The notes: generated from the sequence alone by a model not told the origin. DNA of 64,000 bases from Methylovorus glucosotrophus (GCF_009858335.1 NZ_VMSE01000001.1:1984001-2048000); one strand, 5' to 3'. Shown: positions 48,757 through 58,384, counted from the first letter of the stretch. A program made the numbers and translations.

Positions 48757-50794
48757 AGGTTTCAACATCAGCTCGATACGCACCAAGCTGCTGATTTTAC
48801 AATTCATCGTCACGGCAACCGCCTTGATCGTGGTGTTTGCCGTCATGCTGGTATTTCAGTATCAGAGCGCATTGACCGATATCGAGAATGACCTCAATGC
48901 CCAGGCCGAGATTCTGAAAAGCAACCTCAGCGCCGCGGTGGCATTTGAAGACAAAAAAACCGCAGACGAGATACTGTCCAGCCTGCGACTGGTGCCCAGC
49001 ATCAATCGCGCCGAAGTCTACCTCTACAACGGTAGCCGCTTCAGCCATTACGCCAAGGAAGCGAATCCGGATGCTCCGGATATTCGCATCCCCTATACCG
49101 GGCTGCATCGCATGAACCGGCGTTATGAACTGATACTGGAACAAAAGCCGCTGGCCATTCTGTATATCGAGATCAATCTCAACAAGCTGAATGCGCGCCT
49201 GGGGCTGTTTGCCCTGGTGGTGTTGATGGCGGGTCTGCTTGCCATGCTGGCTGCGCGCCTGATTGCGGCACGGCTCAATCTGCTGATTACCGAACCATTG
49301 AGTTCGCTCACCACCTTTGTCAGCCGCGTTTCCGCCGAGCAGAACTACGGCTTGCGTACAAACATGGCGCGGCGTGACGAATTCGGCACCCTGGCCAAAG
49401 GCATAGACGGCATGCTGCTGAGCTTGTACAACCATGGCAAGCGCCTGGAAGATGAACTCTCGCAACGCAAGCTGGCCGAAGAGCAGCTGGATAAACTCGC
49501 CTACTACGACACGGTCACGCACCTGCCCAACCGGCATTTCTTCAATGAACAACTGACGCTGATGCTGGAACATGCGGCCCAGCGCCAGCAAAGCTGCTAC
49601 CTGATGTTTATTGATCTGGATAACTTCAAGAGCGTAAACGATACCCTGGGGCATCTGGCCGGTGACAGCCTGTTGCGGGAGGCTGGCAGTCGCATACTGC
49701 AAACCCTGGTGCCGGGCAGCATCCTCTGTCGCATAGGCGGCGATGAGTTTGCCATTATCCTGCGCGATCAGCCGCTATCGGCGATTGACGCCACCGCCAG
49801 CGCCATCATCGCCTTGTTCTCGGAAAAGTTTGTCATTAACGCGCACGAGGTATTTGTCGGTGCCAGCATAGGCATCAGCAACTTCCCCGCCGATGCCGAC
49901 CATGTATCCGGGCTGTTGCGCAATGCGGATACTGCCATGTACTGGGCCAAGGCCGATGGCAAAAACACCTTCCGCTATTACTCGCGTGAGCTGGAAGACT
50001 CAGCGCACCAGCAGGAAAAGCTGATGTCCATGCTGCAAAAAGCCCTGCCAGGACATGAGCTGGAGCTTTACTACCAACCCATCATTGCGCTGGAAACCCG
50101 CAAGATCGTCGGTTTCGAAGCCCTGTTGCGCTGGCACCAGCCGGAGTTGGGCAATATACGCCCCGATGTCTTCATCCCGCTGGCCGAAGCCTCCGGGCTC
50201 ATCATGCAGATTGGCGAGTGGGTACTGGAAACCGCCTGCCTGCAGGCGAAAGCCTGGCAGGAACGCTACGCAAGCGGTCTGATCATGAATGTGAATTTTT
50301 CAGGTCGCCAGTTCCACCACCCGAATATCGTGCAGAACATCGTCAATATGGTGAACAAGGTCGGGCTTGACGCCAGACTGCTCAATATCGAACTGACGGA
50401 AAGCGTGCTGATGGATCAGTCCAGCGTAATGATCGAAAAAATGCACATGCTGCGGCAGGCCGGGCTGGATATCGCCATTGACGACTTTGGCACCGGCTAC
50501 TCATCCATGAGCTATTTGCGGCAGTTCCCCATCAATACCATCAAGATCGATCGCAGCTTCATCAAGGGCTTGCCCGATGATCCGGAAGGCAGCGCCATTG
50601 CCCAGGCGATACTGGCACTGGCAAAAACACTCAAGCTGAGTGCGGTGGCGGAAGGGGTGGAAACGCAAGCCCAGGCCGAATTTTTGCGGGCAAATGGCTG
50701 CGAAAAAATCCAGGGCTATCTGTTCAGCCCACCGGTGACGGCAGACGATGCCGAGCGGCTGATTTGCCAGCAGCTCGGCCGGGATATGGCTTAA
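48746..50794 (+). CDS. membrane GGDEF-EAL protein (cyclic-di-GMP turnover), YfiN-like input module
   Basis: A 682-residue inner-membrane protein. Helix 1 (about 14-36), a periplasmic CHASE8-like domain (about 37-148), helix 2 (about 150-175), HAMP, then GGDEF (intact active site RIGGDEF near 330) and EAL (FEALLRW near 453, NIELTES near 548, DDFGTGYSSMSYLR near 578). All catalytic residues I can check are present in both domains, so it may both make and break c-di-GMP. The periplasmic domain is the expected target of the YfiR-like protein encoded just upstream. Confidence 0.92.
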   Translation: MAHKGFNISSIRTKLLILQFIVTATALIVVFAVMLVFQYQSALTDIENDLNAQAEILKSNLSAAVAFEDKKTADEILSSLRLVPSINRAEVYLYNGSRFSHYAKEANPDAPDIRIPYTGLHRMNRRYELILEQKPLAILYIEINLNKLNARLGLFALVVLMAGLLAMLAARLIAARLNLLITEPLSSLTTFVSRVSAEQNYGLRTNMARRDEFGTLAKGIDGMLLSLYNHGKRLEDELSQRKLAEEQLDKLAYYDTVTHLPNRHFFNEQLTLMLEHAAQRQQSCYLMFIDLDNFKSVNDTLGHLAGDSLLREAGSRILQTLVPGSILCRIGGDEFAIILRDQPLSAIDATASAIIALFSEKFVINAHEVFVGASIGISNFPADADHVSGLLRNADTAMYWAKADGKNTFRYYSRELEDSAHQQEKLMSMLQKALPGHELELYYQPIIALETRKIVGFEALLRWHQPELGNIRPDVFIPLAEASGLIMQIGEWVLETACLQAKAWQERYASGLIMNVNFSGRQFHHPNIVQNIVNMVNKVGLDARLLNIELTESVLMDQSSVMIEKMHMLRQAGLDIAIDDFGTGYSSMSYLRQFPINTIKIDRSFIKGLPDDPEGSAIAQAILALAKTLKLSAVAEGVETQAQAEFLRANGCEKIQGYLFSPPVTADDAERLICQQLGRDMA

Positions 50795-50816
50795 TTAAGG
50801 TCTTGCCAAAGCCCGC

Positions 50817-51905
50817 TTAACGCTTGGTGGCAGGGCGACGTGAACGCGGCGCGGGGATATCCGCATCCTGACGAATGCGGCGTGATTGCGCAGGTTTGCG
50901 CGCCGGGCTGGTGCTGGTTTTTCTGCCATCGGCACGGCCTGCTGCATCCGGGCGAGCTCCATAGGCTGGACGGCCTGTTGTGCCCTCAGCGCGTGGCTCA
51001 CGTTCAGGCGCTGCGCGGCGGGCTTTAGGAGTAAATACCTGCCCGGCTTTCTCTTTTTCACGCGCGGTACGCTGACGCAACGGCGCTTTTGGCAAAGGCA
51101 AGCCAGCCCACTCCAGCAAGCCCAGCACTTCCTTGGGATCAAGATTCAGCATCTGGCCTCGCTTCAGGCGTGGTGGCAGATTGACCGGGCCAAAGCGCAC
51201 GCGCATCAAACGGCTGACCGGCTTCTGGAAAGCATCGAACAAACGGCGCACTTCACGGTTACGGCCTTCACGCAGAATAACCTGATACCAGTGATTGGCA
51301 CCTTCACCGCCCTGGGGGCGAATACTGTCAAAACTGGCCGGGCCGTCTTCCAGCTCAATGCCTTGCGTCAGCTGCAGCATTTCACCTTCGGTCAGCTCGC
51401 CAAAAATGCGTACGGCATATTCGCGCTCCACTTCATAGCGCGGATGCATGAAGCGGTTAGCCAATTCGCCTGAGGTAGTGAAAATCAGCAAGCCGGAGGT
51501 ATTGATATCGAGACGGCCAATGGCAATCCATTTGGCACCGCGCACACGTGGCAGCTTGTCGAATACGGTAGCGCGTTTTTCCGGGTCATCCTGACTGACG
51601 ATTTCGCCTTCAGGCTTGTGGTAGATCAGCACCTGGGCCAGCTCGGCCTCAAATGGCAGATGCACCGGGCGGCTATCAAAGCGCACCACATCGCCAGGCA
51701 CCACGGCAGCACCTACCTCGGCCACCTTGCCGTTGATGGTGATGCGGCCGCTCAGGATCAGCTCTTCCATCTCACGACGTGAGCCCAGGCCTGCCAACGC
51801 CAGCAGTTTGTGCAGGCGCTGTGGCACTGCATCCGGATCGGTACTGACGGAAGCAGTGGGTTTGATATTGCCGGGGTTGCGTTGCTGTTTGAAGGGACGT
51901 GCCAT
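50817..51905 (-). CDS. rluB: 23S rRNA pseudouridine-2605 synthase RluB
   Basis: A 362-residue pseudouridine synthase of the RsuA/RluB/RluE/RluF family. It has an N-terminal S4 RNA-binding domain (LHKLLALAGLGSRREMEELILSG, about 31-53) and the catalytic motif IGRLDINTSGLLIFTTSGELANR near residue 130, with its Asp nucleophile. NREVRRLFDAF is also conserved. The last 90 residues form a basic Arg/Lys/Pro-rich low-complexity tail typical of betaproteobacterial RluB. It lies downstream of scpB on the same strand, an arrangement frequent in this phylum. Confidence 0.94.
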   Translation of the reverse strand: MARPFKQQRNPGNIKPTASVSTDPDAVPQRLHKLLALAGLGSRREMEELILSGRITINGKVAEVGAAVVPGDVVRFDSRPVHLPFEAELAQVLIYHKPEGEIVSQDDPEKRATVFDKLPRVRGAKWIAIGRLDINTSGLLIFTTSGELANRFMHPRYEVEREYAVRIFGELTEGEMLQLTQGIELEDGPASFDSIRPQGGEGANHWYQVILREGRNREVRRLFDAFQKPVSRLMRVRFGPVNLPPRLKRGQMLNLDPKEVLGLLEWAGLPLPKAPLRQRTAREKEKAGQVFTPKARRAAPEREPRAEGTTGRPAYGARPDAAGRADGRKTSTSPARKPAQSRRIRQDADIPAPRSRRPATKR

Positions 51906-51979
51906 CTGAATCTTGCCTGAATAATTAAGTGCTTATTATACGGGCAACCAGAGCGCTAAAAAATTAAAACTTGCAGGAG

Positions 51980-52546
51980 CTACTCGGGTTGCGGCGGCTC
52001 AAACAGAATATCCTGCTGGCTGAAGTTCTCCATCGCGGGCAATTCAGACAGCGAGCGCAGGTTGAGGTCATCCAGAAAGGTCTTGGTGGTGGCATATAAC
52101 GATGGCCGCCCCGGCACATCGCGCTGGCCCACCACATCAATCCAGTTGCGCTCGATCAGCTGGCGCATGATGTTGGGGTTGACCGCCACGCCGCGAATTT
52201 CCTCGATATCACCGCGTGTCACCGGCTGGCGATAGGCAATAATCGCCAGGGTCTCCATCGCAGCCCGTGAGTAGCGCTGCTGGCGCTCGGGACTGATGCG
52301 TGAAAGATACAGCGAAAACTCCGGACGCGCCTGAAAGCGCCAGCCGCTGGCCACTTGCACCAGCTCCATGCTGCGCTGCTGCCAGTCAGCCTTCAGCTCA
52401 TCCAGCAGCATGCGCAAGGTAGCGCGCTCCATGCGACCGTCAAAGGGGCGCAGCAACTCGTCCAGCGAAAGCGGCTGCCCGGCGGTGAGCAAGGCGGCTT
52501 CCAGTATTTGTTTCATTTGCGCGGTATTGAGCGGTTCCTGCAACAC
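51980..52546 (-). CDS. scpB: segregation and condensation protein B ScpB
   Basis: A 188-residue subunit of the SMC-ScpAB chromosome condensation complex with two winged-helix domains. The conserved MKQILEAALLTAGQPLSLDELL at the start and RYSRAAMETLAIIAYRQPVTRGDIEEIRGV near 92 are diagnostic. The start is GTG 52546, set by AGGAG at 7-nt spacing within the end of scpA. One base separates the two genes. Confidence 0.95.
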   Translation of the reverse strand: MLQEPLNTAQMKQILEAALLTAGQPLSLDELLRPFDGRMERATLRMLLDELKADWQQRSMELVQVASGWRFQARPEFSLYLSRISPERQQRYSRAAMETLAIIAYRQPVTRGDIEEIRGVAVNPNIMRQLIERNWIDVVGQRDVPGRPSLYATTKTFLDDLNLRSLSELPAMENFSQQDILFEPPQPE

Positions 52547-52547
52547 G

Positions 52548-53330
52548 CTATCGCTCCTGTGCTTGCAAATAAATGGGCGAAAATGAAGCCTGCTGGGTGA
52601 TCTTGATCAGCCCTTCGCGCGCGAGCTCGAGTATCGCCAGGAAATACACGACCAGCTTGGGCAGGCCGTCATTCACCACATCAAACAGGTCCATGAATTC
52701 CACCATGCTATCGCGCTGCAATCGGCGCAACACCAGGCTCATGTGCTCGCGCACCGAGAGTTCGGCGCGGCCGACCCGGTGGTGTTGAAAATGGCTGGCT
52801 CGCTGCAATACCGATTGCCAGGCCGCCACCAGGTCTTCAAAACTGATGCCGGGCGGGCCTGCCACGGCAATCTGCTCAAAATAGGCATGTGCCACCACGA
52901 TCTCCTGCCCGACCTGTGGCATCTCATCCAGGCGCTGGGCGGCTAGCTTGATGGCTTCGTATTCCATCAGGCGGCGGACCAGCTCAGCGCGTGGATCATC
53001 TTCCTGCTCAATATCCGCGGGCTTGGGCAGCAGCATGCGTGACTTGATCTCGATCAGCATGGCGGACATCAGCAGATAGTCAGCCGCAAGCTCCAGTTTG
53101 GTAGCGCGCATCTTTTCCACATAGTCCATGTACTGGCGCGTGAGCTCCGCCATGGGAATATCCAGGATATCCAGATTGTGTTTGCGGATCAGGTAAAGCA
53201 GCAGGTCCAGCGGCCCTTCAAAGGCCTCCAGATAAACTTCCAGCGCATCGGGCGGGATATAGAGATCCTGCGGGATGGTATCGAGTTGCTCGCCATAGAT
53301 ACGAACGTCAATTGCGAGCTGGGTCTGCAT
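52548..53330 (-). CDS. scpA: segregation and condensation protein A ScpA
   Basis: A 260-residue kleisin of the SMC-ScpAB complex. The N-terminal segment EAFEGPLDLLLYLIRKHNLDILDIPMAEL (in two halves, about 28-56) is the ScpA signature, and the C-terminal winged helix ends FSPIYLQAQER. ATG 53330 shares its A with the stop of the SMR transporter gene (TGATG). The longer frame to 53411 is inside that gene. Confidence 0.95.
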   Translation of the reverse strand: MQTQLAIDVRIYGEQLDTIPQDLYIPPDALEVYLEAFEGPLDLLLYLIRKHNLDILDIPMAELTRQYMDYVEKMRATKLELAADYLLMSAMLIEIKSRMLLPKPADIEQEDDPRAELVRRLMEYEAIKLAAQRLDEMPQVGQEIVVAHAYFEQIAVAGPPGISFEDLVAAWQSVLQRASHFQHHRVGRAELSVREHMSLVLRRLQRDSMVEFMDLFDVVNDGLPKLVVYFLAILELAREGLIKITQQASFSPIYLQAQER

Positions 53331-53662
53331 CAGTGAGCCACTGCGCGCGAAAACACGTGAATGACGATGACACCGCTGATGATGAGCGCAATGCCGAGTA
53401 TGGCCGGCCAATCCAGCGATTGCTTGTAGAACACCCAGCCCAGGATGGCCACCAGCACGATGCCGACGCCAGCCCAGATGGCATACATGATGCCAACCGG
53501 AAACACGCGCAGGCTCACCGTCATGAAATAAAACGCAGTGCCATAGCCTGCCACCACCATGAGCGAGGGCACCAGGCGGGTGAAGCCCTCGGTGGATTTG
53601 AGGGCCGTGGTGGCAATCACCTCAGCGATAATTGCAATACCAAGCGCAAGCCAGTGGTTCAT
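53330..53662 (-). CDS. small multidrug resistance transporter, EmrE/Qac subtype
   Basis: A 110-residue, four-helix SMR protein. The proton/substrate glutamate is Glu14 (GIAIIAEVIATT). The KSTEGFTRLVPS loop and the GIMYAIWAGVGIVLVAILGW helix resemble EmrE rather than the guanidinium exporter Gdx/SugE, so toxic quaternary ammonium export is the best call. It sits 7 bases after trpS and overlaps scpA by one base. This is a housekeeping position, and no riboswitch hairpins precede it. Confidence 0.9.
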   Translation of the reverse strand: MNHWLALGIAIIAEVIATTALKSTEGFTRLVPSLMVVAGYGTAFYFMTVSLRVFPVGIMYAIWAGVGIVLVAILGWVFYKQSLDWPAILGIALIISGVIVIHVFSRAVAH

Positions 53663-53669
53663 ATCTGCT

Positions 53670-54872
53670 TCAAGAGTAATTCAGGCCCATGACCTCGCGT
53701 ACATCCCGCATGGTCTCGCGTGCCAGCTTGCGAGCACGCTCGCAGCCTTCGGCCACCACGTTCTTGACCAGCATCGGGTCTTCGGCATATTGCGCCGCGC
53801 GTTCCTGTATGGGTTTCAGTTCTTCCAGCACGCTCTCGATCACCGGCGTCTTGCATTCAATGCAACCAATGCCAGCACTGCGGCAGCCCTGCTGCACCCA
53901 CTCGCGGGTTTTGTCGTCGGAATACACTTCATGCAGCTGCCATACCGGGCATTTCTCCGGATCACCCGGATCGGTACGGCGAATACGCGCGGGATCCGTC
54001 GGCATGGTCTTGATCTTCTTGGCCACCACGTCTGGCGATTCGCGCAATGAAATCGTGTTGTTATAGGATTTGGACATTTTCTGCCCGTCCAGCCCTGGCA
54101 TCTTGGAGGCCGGAGTCAGCTTGTATTCCGGCTCCAGCAGGATGATCTTGCCGCCGCCTTCGAGGTAACCCAGCAAACGCTCCTTGTCGCCGAGGCTCAT
54201 GCCCTGCTGCTCATCAATCATGGCACGCGCGGATTCCAGGGCTTCATCGTCGCCGCTTTCCTGGTAGCGGGTGCGCAGCTCTTCGTACAGGGCGCCGCGC
54301 TTGTTGCCCAGCTTCTTGATCGCGGCCTGGGCTTTTTCTTCGAAGCCTTTTTCACGGCCATAGATATGATTGAAACGACGGGCGATCTCGCGCGTGAATT
54401 CAATATGGGGAATCTGGTCTTCGCCCACCGGCACCTGGCTGGCCTTGTAAATCAGGATGTCAGCACTTTGCAGCAGCGGATAGCCCAGGAAACCGTAGGT
54501 CGAGAGATCCTTGCTGGCGAGCTTTTCCTGCTGGTCTTTATAGGTAGGCACGCGCTCCAGCCAGCTCAGCGGAGTAATCATGGACAGCAAGGTGTGCAGC
54601 TCGGCATGCTCAGGCACGCGCGACTGGATGAAAATGGTGGCACTGGCGGGGTCCACACCCGCGGCCAGCCAGTCAATCACCATCTCCCAGACACTTTCCT
54701 CAATGACTTCAGGGGTGTCGTAGTGGGTGGTAAGGGCATGCCAGTCAGCCACAAAAAACAGGCATTCATGCTCGTGTTGCAGGCGCGTCCAGTTTTTCAG
54801 TACGCCATGATAATGCCCAAGATGTAGATTGCCTGTGGGACGCATCCCCGATAAAACACGCTCAACCGCCAT
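53670..54872 (-). CDS. trpS: tryptophanyl-tRNA synthetase TrpS
   Basis: A 400-residue class I aminoacyl-tRNA synthetase. The HIGH-like motif is GNLHLGHYHG (residues 13-22) and the KMSKS motif is GQKMSKSYNN near 249. An insert of about 60 residues (KAQAAIKKLGNKRGALYEEL onward) makes it longer than the 334-residue E. coli enzyme; such long TrpS forms are common in betaproteobacteria. It leads a leftward set with SMR, scpA, scpB and rluB. Confidence 0.95.
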   Translation of the reverse strand: MAVERVLSGMRPTGNLHLGHYHGVLKNWTRLQHEHECLFFVADWHALTTHYDTPEVIEESVWEMVIDWLAAGVDPASATIFIQSRVPEHAELHTLLSMITPLSWLERVPTYKDQQEKLASKDLSTYGFLGYPLLQSADILIYKASQVPVGEDQIPHIEFTREIARRFNHIYGREKGFEEKAQAAIKKLGNKRGALYEELRTRYQESGDDEALESARAMIDEQQGMSLGDKERLLGYLEGGGKIILLEPEYKLTPASKMPGLDGQKMSKSYNNTISLRESPDVVAKKIKTMPTDPARIRRTDPGDPEKCPVWQLHEVYSDDKTREWVQQGCRSAGIGCIECKTPVIESVLEELKPIQERAAQYAEDPMLVKNVVAEGCERARKLARETMRDVREVMGLNYS

Positions 54873-54899
54873 GATGTCTAGAAGTCCAAAAGTGAATTG

Positions 54900-55538
54900 T
54901 TATTTGAATAGCCAAGATATTAAGCTGATCGAGGCGTTTATGAAAGGATGCATGATCTGCGACAGCAGCCCGGTAAACAGCAGCACCAGCAAAATAACAA
55001 AGCCATAACGCTCAACGCCTGCGTATTTTTCCGCCAGGTGGTTGGGCAGCAGGCTGACGGCAATCCGTCCGCCATCCAGCGGTGGCAGTGGCAAGAGATT
55101 CAGCACCATCAGCACCACATTGATCATGATGCCAGCCTGCGCCATCAGGCTTAAGGGCACGGCCATACTGGGCGATAGCGCAGGGGCAAATTTCCAGATC
55201 AGCGCCCAGATGAGGGCCATGATGAGATTGGACGCAGGACCAGCCGCCGCCACCCACAGCATATCTTTTTTAGGATGCCGCAAACGCGAGAAATCCACGG
55301 GCACGGGTTTGGCCCAGCCAAACAGGATGCCACCAAAAAACAGGGTGAGCGCCGGGATCAGGATGGTGCCGATCGGATCAATGTGGCGCAACGGATTCAG
55401 CGTAATGCGGCCAGCCTGATGGGCCGTCATGTCGCCAAAATAGCGGGCGGCATAGCCATGCGCCGCTTCATGGACGGTGATGGCAAAAATAACGGGCAGC
55501 GCATAAATCGCAATTTTCTGGATGAAAGTGAGTTCCAT
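54900..55538 (-). CDS. site-2-protease-like M50 family membrane metalloprotease
   Basis: A 212-residue protein with about six helices. The HExxH motif is at residues 23-27 (TVHEAAHGY), and the third-ligand motif is LPLPPLDGGR near 153. It lacks PDZ or CBS domains, placing it with the small M50 proteins that neighbour trpS, scpA and yciO-type genes in betaproteobacteria. Substrate is unknown. Confidence 0.88.
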   Translation of the reverse strand: MELTFIQKIAIYALPVIFAITVHEAAHGYAARYFGDMTAHQAGRITLNPLRHIDPIGTILIPALTLFFGGILFGWAKPVPVDFSRLRHPKKDMLWVAAAGPASNLIMALIWALIWKFAPALSPSMAVPLSLMAQAGIMINVVLMVLNLLPLPPLDGGRIAVSLLPNHLAEKYAGVERYGFVILLVLLFTGLLSQIMHPFINASISLISWLFK

Positions 55539-55570
55539 GGCGAACGAGGATTTCCTTAAAAAGTGGAACG

Positions 55571-56200
55571 TTATTCAGTGAGGCCAAAAGGTGCCAGGCT
55601 CCCGGCACCGGCTCTGACCAATATGGGGCTGTCACCGGTGAGATCAATCACGGTGGTCGGCGTGGCGGAACAGGCACCGGCATCAATCACCAGGTCCAGC
55701 TGGTGTTCCAGCCGGTCGCGGATTTCCCAAGCTTCATTCAGGACATCTTCCTCCCCCGGCAATTGCAGCGACATGCTGAGCAAGGGCTCATCCAATGCTT
55801 CCAGCAAAGCTTGCGTTACGGCGTGATCCGGGACGCGCAGCCCCAGGGTGCTGCGCTTGGGGTGCTGGAGGCGACGTGGCACTTCACGTGTCGCTTTCAG
55901 GATAAAGGTGTATTGCCCCGGCGTATTGGCCTTGAGCAGACGAAACTGGCTGTTATCCACCTGGGCATAGACGGCAAGTTCGCTCAGGTTGCGGCAAACC
56001 AGGGTAAACAAATGGTCATCGTCCACGCCGCGGATGGCACGTATTCTGTCCTGCGCGTCCTTGTTGCCGACCACGCAGCCAAGCGCGTAGCTGGAGTCGG
56101 TAGGATAGGCCACTACCCCACCATTGCGCAGAATCTCCACGGCTTGCGCGATCAGGCGCGGCTGGGGGTTCTGCGGATGTAAAACAAAATATTGGGCCAT
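55571..56200 (-). CDS. yciO: YciO-type Sua5/YrdC domain protein
   Basis: A 209-residue YrdC-fold protein. MAQYFVLHPQNPQPRLIAQA at the N-terminus and PTDSSYALGC, SMSLQLPG and TTVIDLTGDSPILVRAGAG further on align with E. coli YciO. Members bind ATP and RNA; some make threonylcarbamoyl-AMP for t6A37, but YciO is not the main t6A enzyme in E. coli. It is followed upstream by the rnm gene, the same pairing as in E. coli (yciV-yciO). Confidence 0.9.
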   Translation of the reverse strand: MAQYFVLHPQNPQPRLIAQAVEILRNGGVVAYPTDSSYALGCVVGNKDAQDRIRAIRGVDDDHLFTLVCRNLSELAVYAQVDNSQFRLLKANTPGQYTFILKATREVPRRLQHPKRSTLGLRVPDHAVTQALLEALDEPLLSMSLQLPGEEDVLNEAWEIRDRLEHQLDLVIDAGACSATPTTVIDLTGDSPILVRAGAGSLAPFGLTE

Positions 56201-56216
56201 TCAGACGTGCCTGTCG

Positions 56217-57083
56217 TTAAAGTGGAGATGCTGCAGAAGGTAAGGGAGCAAGTTTTTCCAGCTCTGGCCAATCCTGCCAGACCGGAGTGCATCCATGCGG
56301 GAGATCGGGCAAGCGCCCCATCTCGATATAGGTGTGGCCGGGGCCATGATAATCCGACCCCAGTGATGCCCGCAGGCTGAATTGCCGTGCCAGTTTGCCA
56401 AACTCCTGAAACTGATCGGGCGTATGGCTGCCAGTGACGACTTCAATCGCGCTGCCGCCCAGGGACCGAAACTCCTCCAGCAATAACAGCATGTTGGTGC
56501 GGCCAAGATCATAGCGGCCGGGATGCGCCAGCACGGCAACGCCACCACTCTCGATAATCCAGCCCAGTGCTTCATCCAGGTCGGCCCAGTGGTGTTCGTA
56601 ATACCCCGGCTTGCCTTTGACCAGATAGCGCTTGAACACCTTGCGTGTATCGGCGGCATAGCCAGCCTCGACCAGATAGCGGGCAAAATGGGTGCGGCTG
56701 ATAATGCCTTTGGCGTGCTTATAAGCGCCTTCCAGGCTGCCTTCGACACCGGCCGCCTGCAAGCTCGCTGCCATGCCCTGGGCACGGATATGACGACCGG
56801 CCCGAATTCGGGCCAGGCCATCGACCAGCGGTTGGTAGGTCGGATCTATGCGCAAGCCCACAATATGCAGGGTGCGGCGTTTCCAGGTCACCGAGATTTC
56901 AACCCCGGAGACAAACTGCATGCCATGCTCATCCGCCACCTGGCGTGCCTCCTCCAGGCCAGCAACATCGTCGTGATCGGTCAGCGAGAGCAGTCTCACC
57001 CCCTGGGCTGCCGCATGGCGCACCAGTTCTGCCGGGGTCAACGTACCGTCGGAAACCGTGGAGTGGCTATGCAGATCAATCAA
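56217..57083 (-). CDS. rnm: PHP-domain 5'-3' exoribonuclease / nucleotide phosphatase RNase AM (YciV-like)
   Basis: A 288-residue PHP metal-dependent phosphoesterase. Metal motifs are DLHSHSTVSDG at the start (residues 3-13), LTDHDDVAG near 41, and VLAHPGRYDLG near 190, with GSDYHGPGH near 240. E. coli YciV/RNase AM trims 5' ends of rRNA and hydrolyses pAp. No ATG precedes the domain; TTG 57083 puts the start right at the family's N-terminus, with GTG 57113 as alternative. The frame further upstream is not coding. Pairing with yciO supports the call. Confidence 0.88.
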   Translation of the reverse strand: MIDLHSHSTVSDGTLTPAELVRHAAAQGVRLLSLTDHDDVAGLEEARQVADEHGMQFVSGVEISVTWKRRTLHIVGLRIDPTYQPLVDGLARIRAGRHIRAQGMAASLQAAGVEGSLEGAYKHAKGIISRTHFARYLVEAGYAADTRKVFKRYLVKGKPGYYEHHWADLDEALGWIIESGGVAVLAHPGRYDLGRTNMLLLLEEFRSLGGSAIEVVTGSHTPDQFQEFGKLARQFSLRASLGSDYHGPGHTYIEMGRLPDLPHGCTPVWQDWPELEKLAPLPSAASPL

Positions 57084-57247
57084 GAAAAGCGTCTCGAAAA
57101 CATCTTGCAGCACGCCATGTCGGGCTGGCAATGAAGAACATGAAGTGTAAAGTCTTGTGGCACAAGACGAATCATAGCAAAATACCGATAGGGCTAATAC
57201 CTCACGCATGCAAATGCGGCAACTCATCCTCACGCGTAAGGCTTGTT

Positions 57248-57781
57248 ATGAAGTTTCTTTTTGACCTCTTCCCGGTCATTCTGTTTTTCATTGTCTTCAA
57301 GATTTCCGGCATATATGCCGCGACAGCGGTGGCGATGATTGCCACAGTGCTGCAAATCGCCTGGGTGAAGTTCAAGCATGGCAAGGTCGATAACATGCTG
57401 ATCGCCAGTGGCGTCATCATTATTGTCTTTGGCGGCGCCACCCTGTTTTTGCATGACGAAAATTTCATCAAGTGGAAGCCGACCATACTTTATTGGGTAT
57501 TCGCTATTGCCATGGTGGTATCGCAGTTTTTCTTTGGCAAGAATGCCATGCGCGCCCTCATGGAAAAACAGGTCACCATGGCGGATAGCGTCTGGAGCAA
57601 GCTGAATCTGGCCTGGGCCTTGTTCTTTACCTTTCTGGGCTTCCTCAATCTGTACGTCGCCTTTCACTACTCCACCGACATCTGGGTCGACTTCAAGCTG
57701 TTCGGCACCATGGGCCTGATGTTTCTGTTCATCATCGGCCAGACCCTGGTCCTCAACAAATACATGGAAAGCAACGAGTGA
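57248..57781 (+). CDS. yciB: inner-membrane septation protein YciB
   Basis: A 177-residue membrane protein with five to six helices matching YciB (IspA/intracellular septation protein A). [19 protein letters not shown] at the start and [22 protein letters not shown] near 98 are diagnostic. In E. coli it affects envelope and cell-division integrity. The frame is open upstream to 56945, but ATG 57248 is the family start. It overlaps the next gene's start by one base (TGATG). Confidence 0.93.
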   Translation: MKFLFDLFPVILFFIVFKISGIYAATAVAMIATVLQIAWVKFKHGKVDNMLIASGVIIIVFGGATLFLHDENFIKWKPTILYWVFAIAMVVSQFFFGKNAMRALMEKQVTMADSVWSKLNLAWALFFTFLGFLNLYVAFHYSTDIWVDFKLFGTMGLMFLFIIGQTLVLNKYMESNE

Positions 57782-58083
57782 TGTGGTATGCCATCGTGGC
57801 GCAAGATACGCCAGACAGTCTGCAAAAACGCCTGCTGGCCCGCCCGGAACACCTGGCAAGATTGCAGGCCATGCAGGATGCTGGCCGTCTGTTGCTTGCA
57901 GGCCCCTTCCCGGCGATTGATAACATAGACCCCGGCCCGGCAGGCTACAGCGGCAGCCTCATCGTGGCTGAATTTGCCACGCTGCAGGAAGCCACAGACT
58001 GGGCCAATGCCGATCCTTTTGTGGCTGCTGGCGTGTATGCCGAGGTCAGCGTCAAACCTTTTCGCAAGACCCTGCCCGCCTGA
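57781..58083 (+). CDS. yciI: YciI family protein
   Basis: A 100-residue ferredoxin-like-fold protein. [26 protein letters not shown] and the [18 protein letters not shown] segment match YciI. The function in the cell is not settled; related proteins act as small hydrolases or dehalogenases. The catalytic-type His of some members is absent here. The gene overlaps both yciB and the bolA-like gene by one base, indicating one operon. Confidence 0.92.
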   Translation: MWYAIVAQDTPDSLQKRLLARPEHLARLQAMQDAGRLLLAGPFPAIDNIDPGPAGYSGSLIVAEFATLQEATDWANADPFVAAGVYAEVSVKPFRKTLPA

Positions 58084-58349
58084 TGTCACTTCTAGACGAA
58101 ATCCGCACACGGCTGGCGGTGCTGGAGCCTGTTGATCTGACCATTCAGGATGACAGCGCCCTGCATGCGGGGCATGCCGGTAACGGCGGTGGTGGACACT
58201 TCAATGTGTGCGTTGTCAGCTCGCAATTTAGCGGCAAATCACCCATAATCCGGCATCGGATCGTTTACCAGGCACTCGCAGACTTGATACCCAGCAAAAT
58301 TCACGCGCTCAGCATTCGTGCTCTCGCTCCCGATGAAAACAATCCCTAA
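58083..58349 (+). CDS. BolA family protein
   Basis: An 88-residue BolA-fold protein. The signature stretch is GGGGHFNVCVVSSQFSGKSPIIRHRIVYQAL, with the conserved His in HF and the RHR motif; the C-terminus is IHALSIRALAP. BolA proteins work with monothiol glutaredoxins in iron-sulfur cluster handling. It starts at the A of the yciI stop. Confidence 0.92.
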   Translation: MSLLDEIRTRLAVLEPVDLTIQDDSALHAGHAGNGGGGHFNVCVVSSQFSGKSPIIRHRIVYQALADLIPSKIHALSIRALAPDENNP

Positions 58350-58384
58350 TCAACCCCTCATTGAAATGACAAGGAAGTATGAAC

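Noticed and set aside
53330..53662. SMR protein as a guanidinium exporter (Gdx) linked to the guanidine theme
   Set aside because: The sequence is of the EmrE/Qac subtype and it lies in a trpS-scpAB housekeeping set with no ACGG hairpins upstream.
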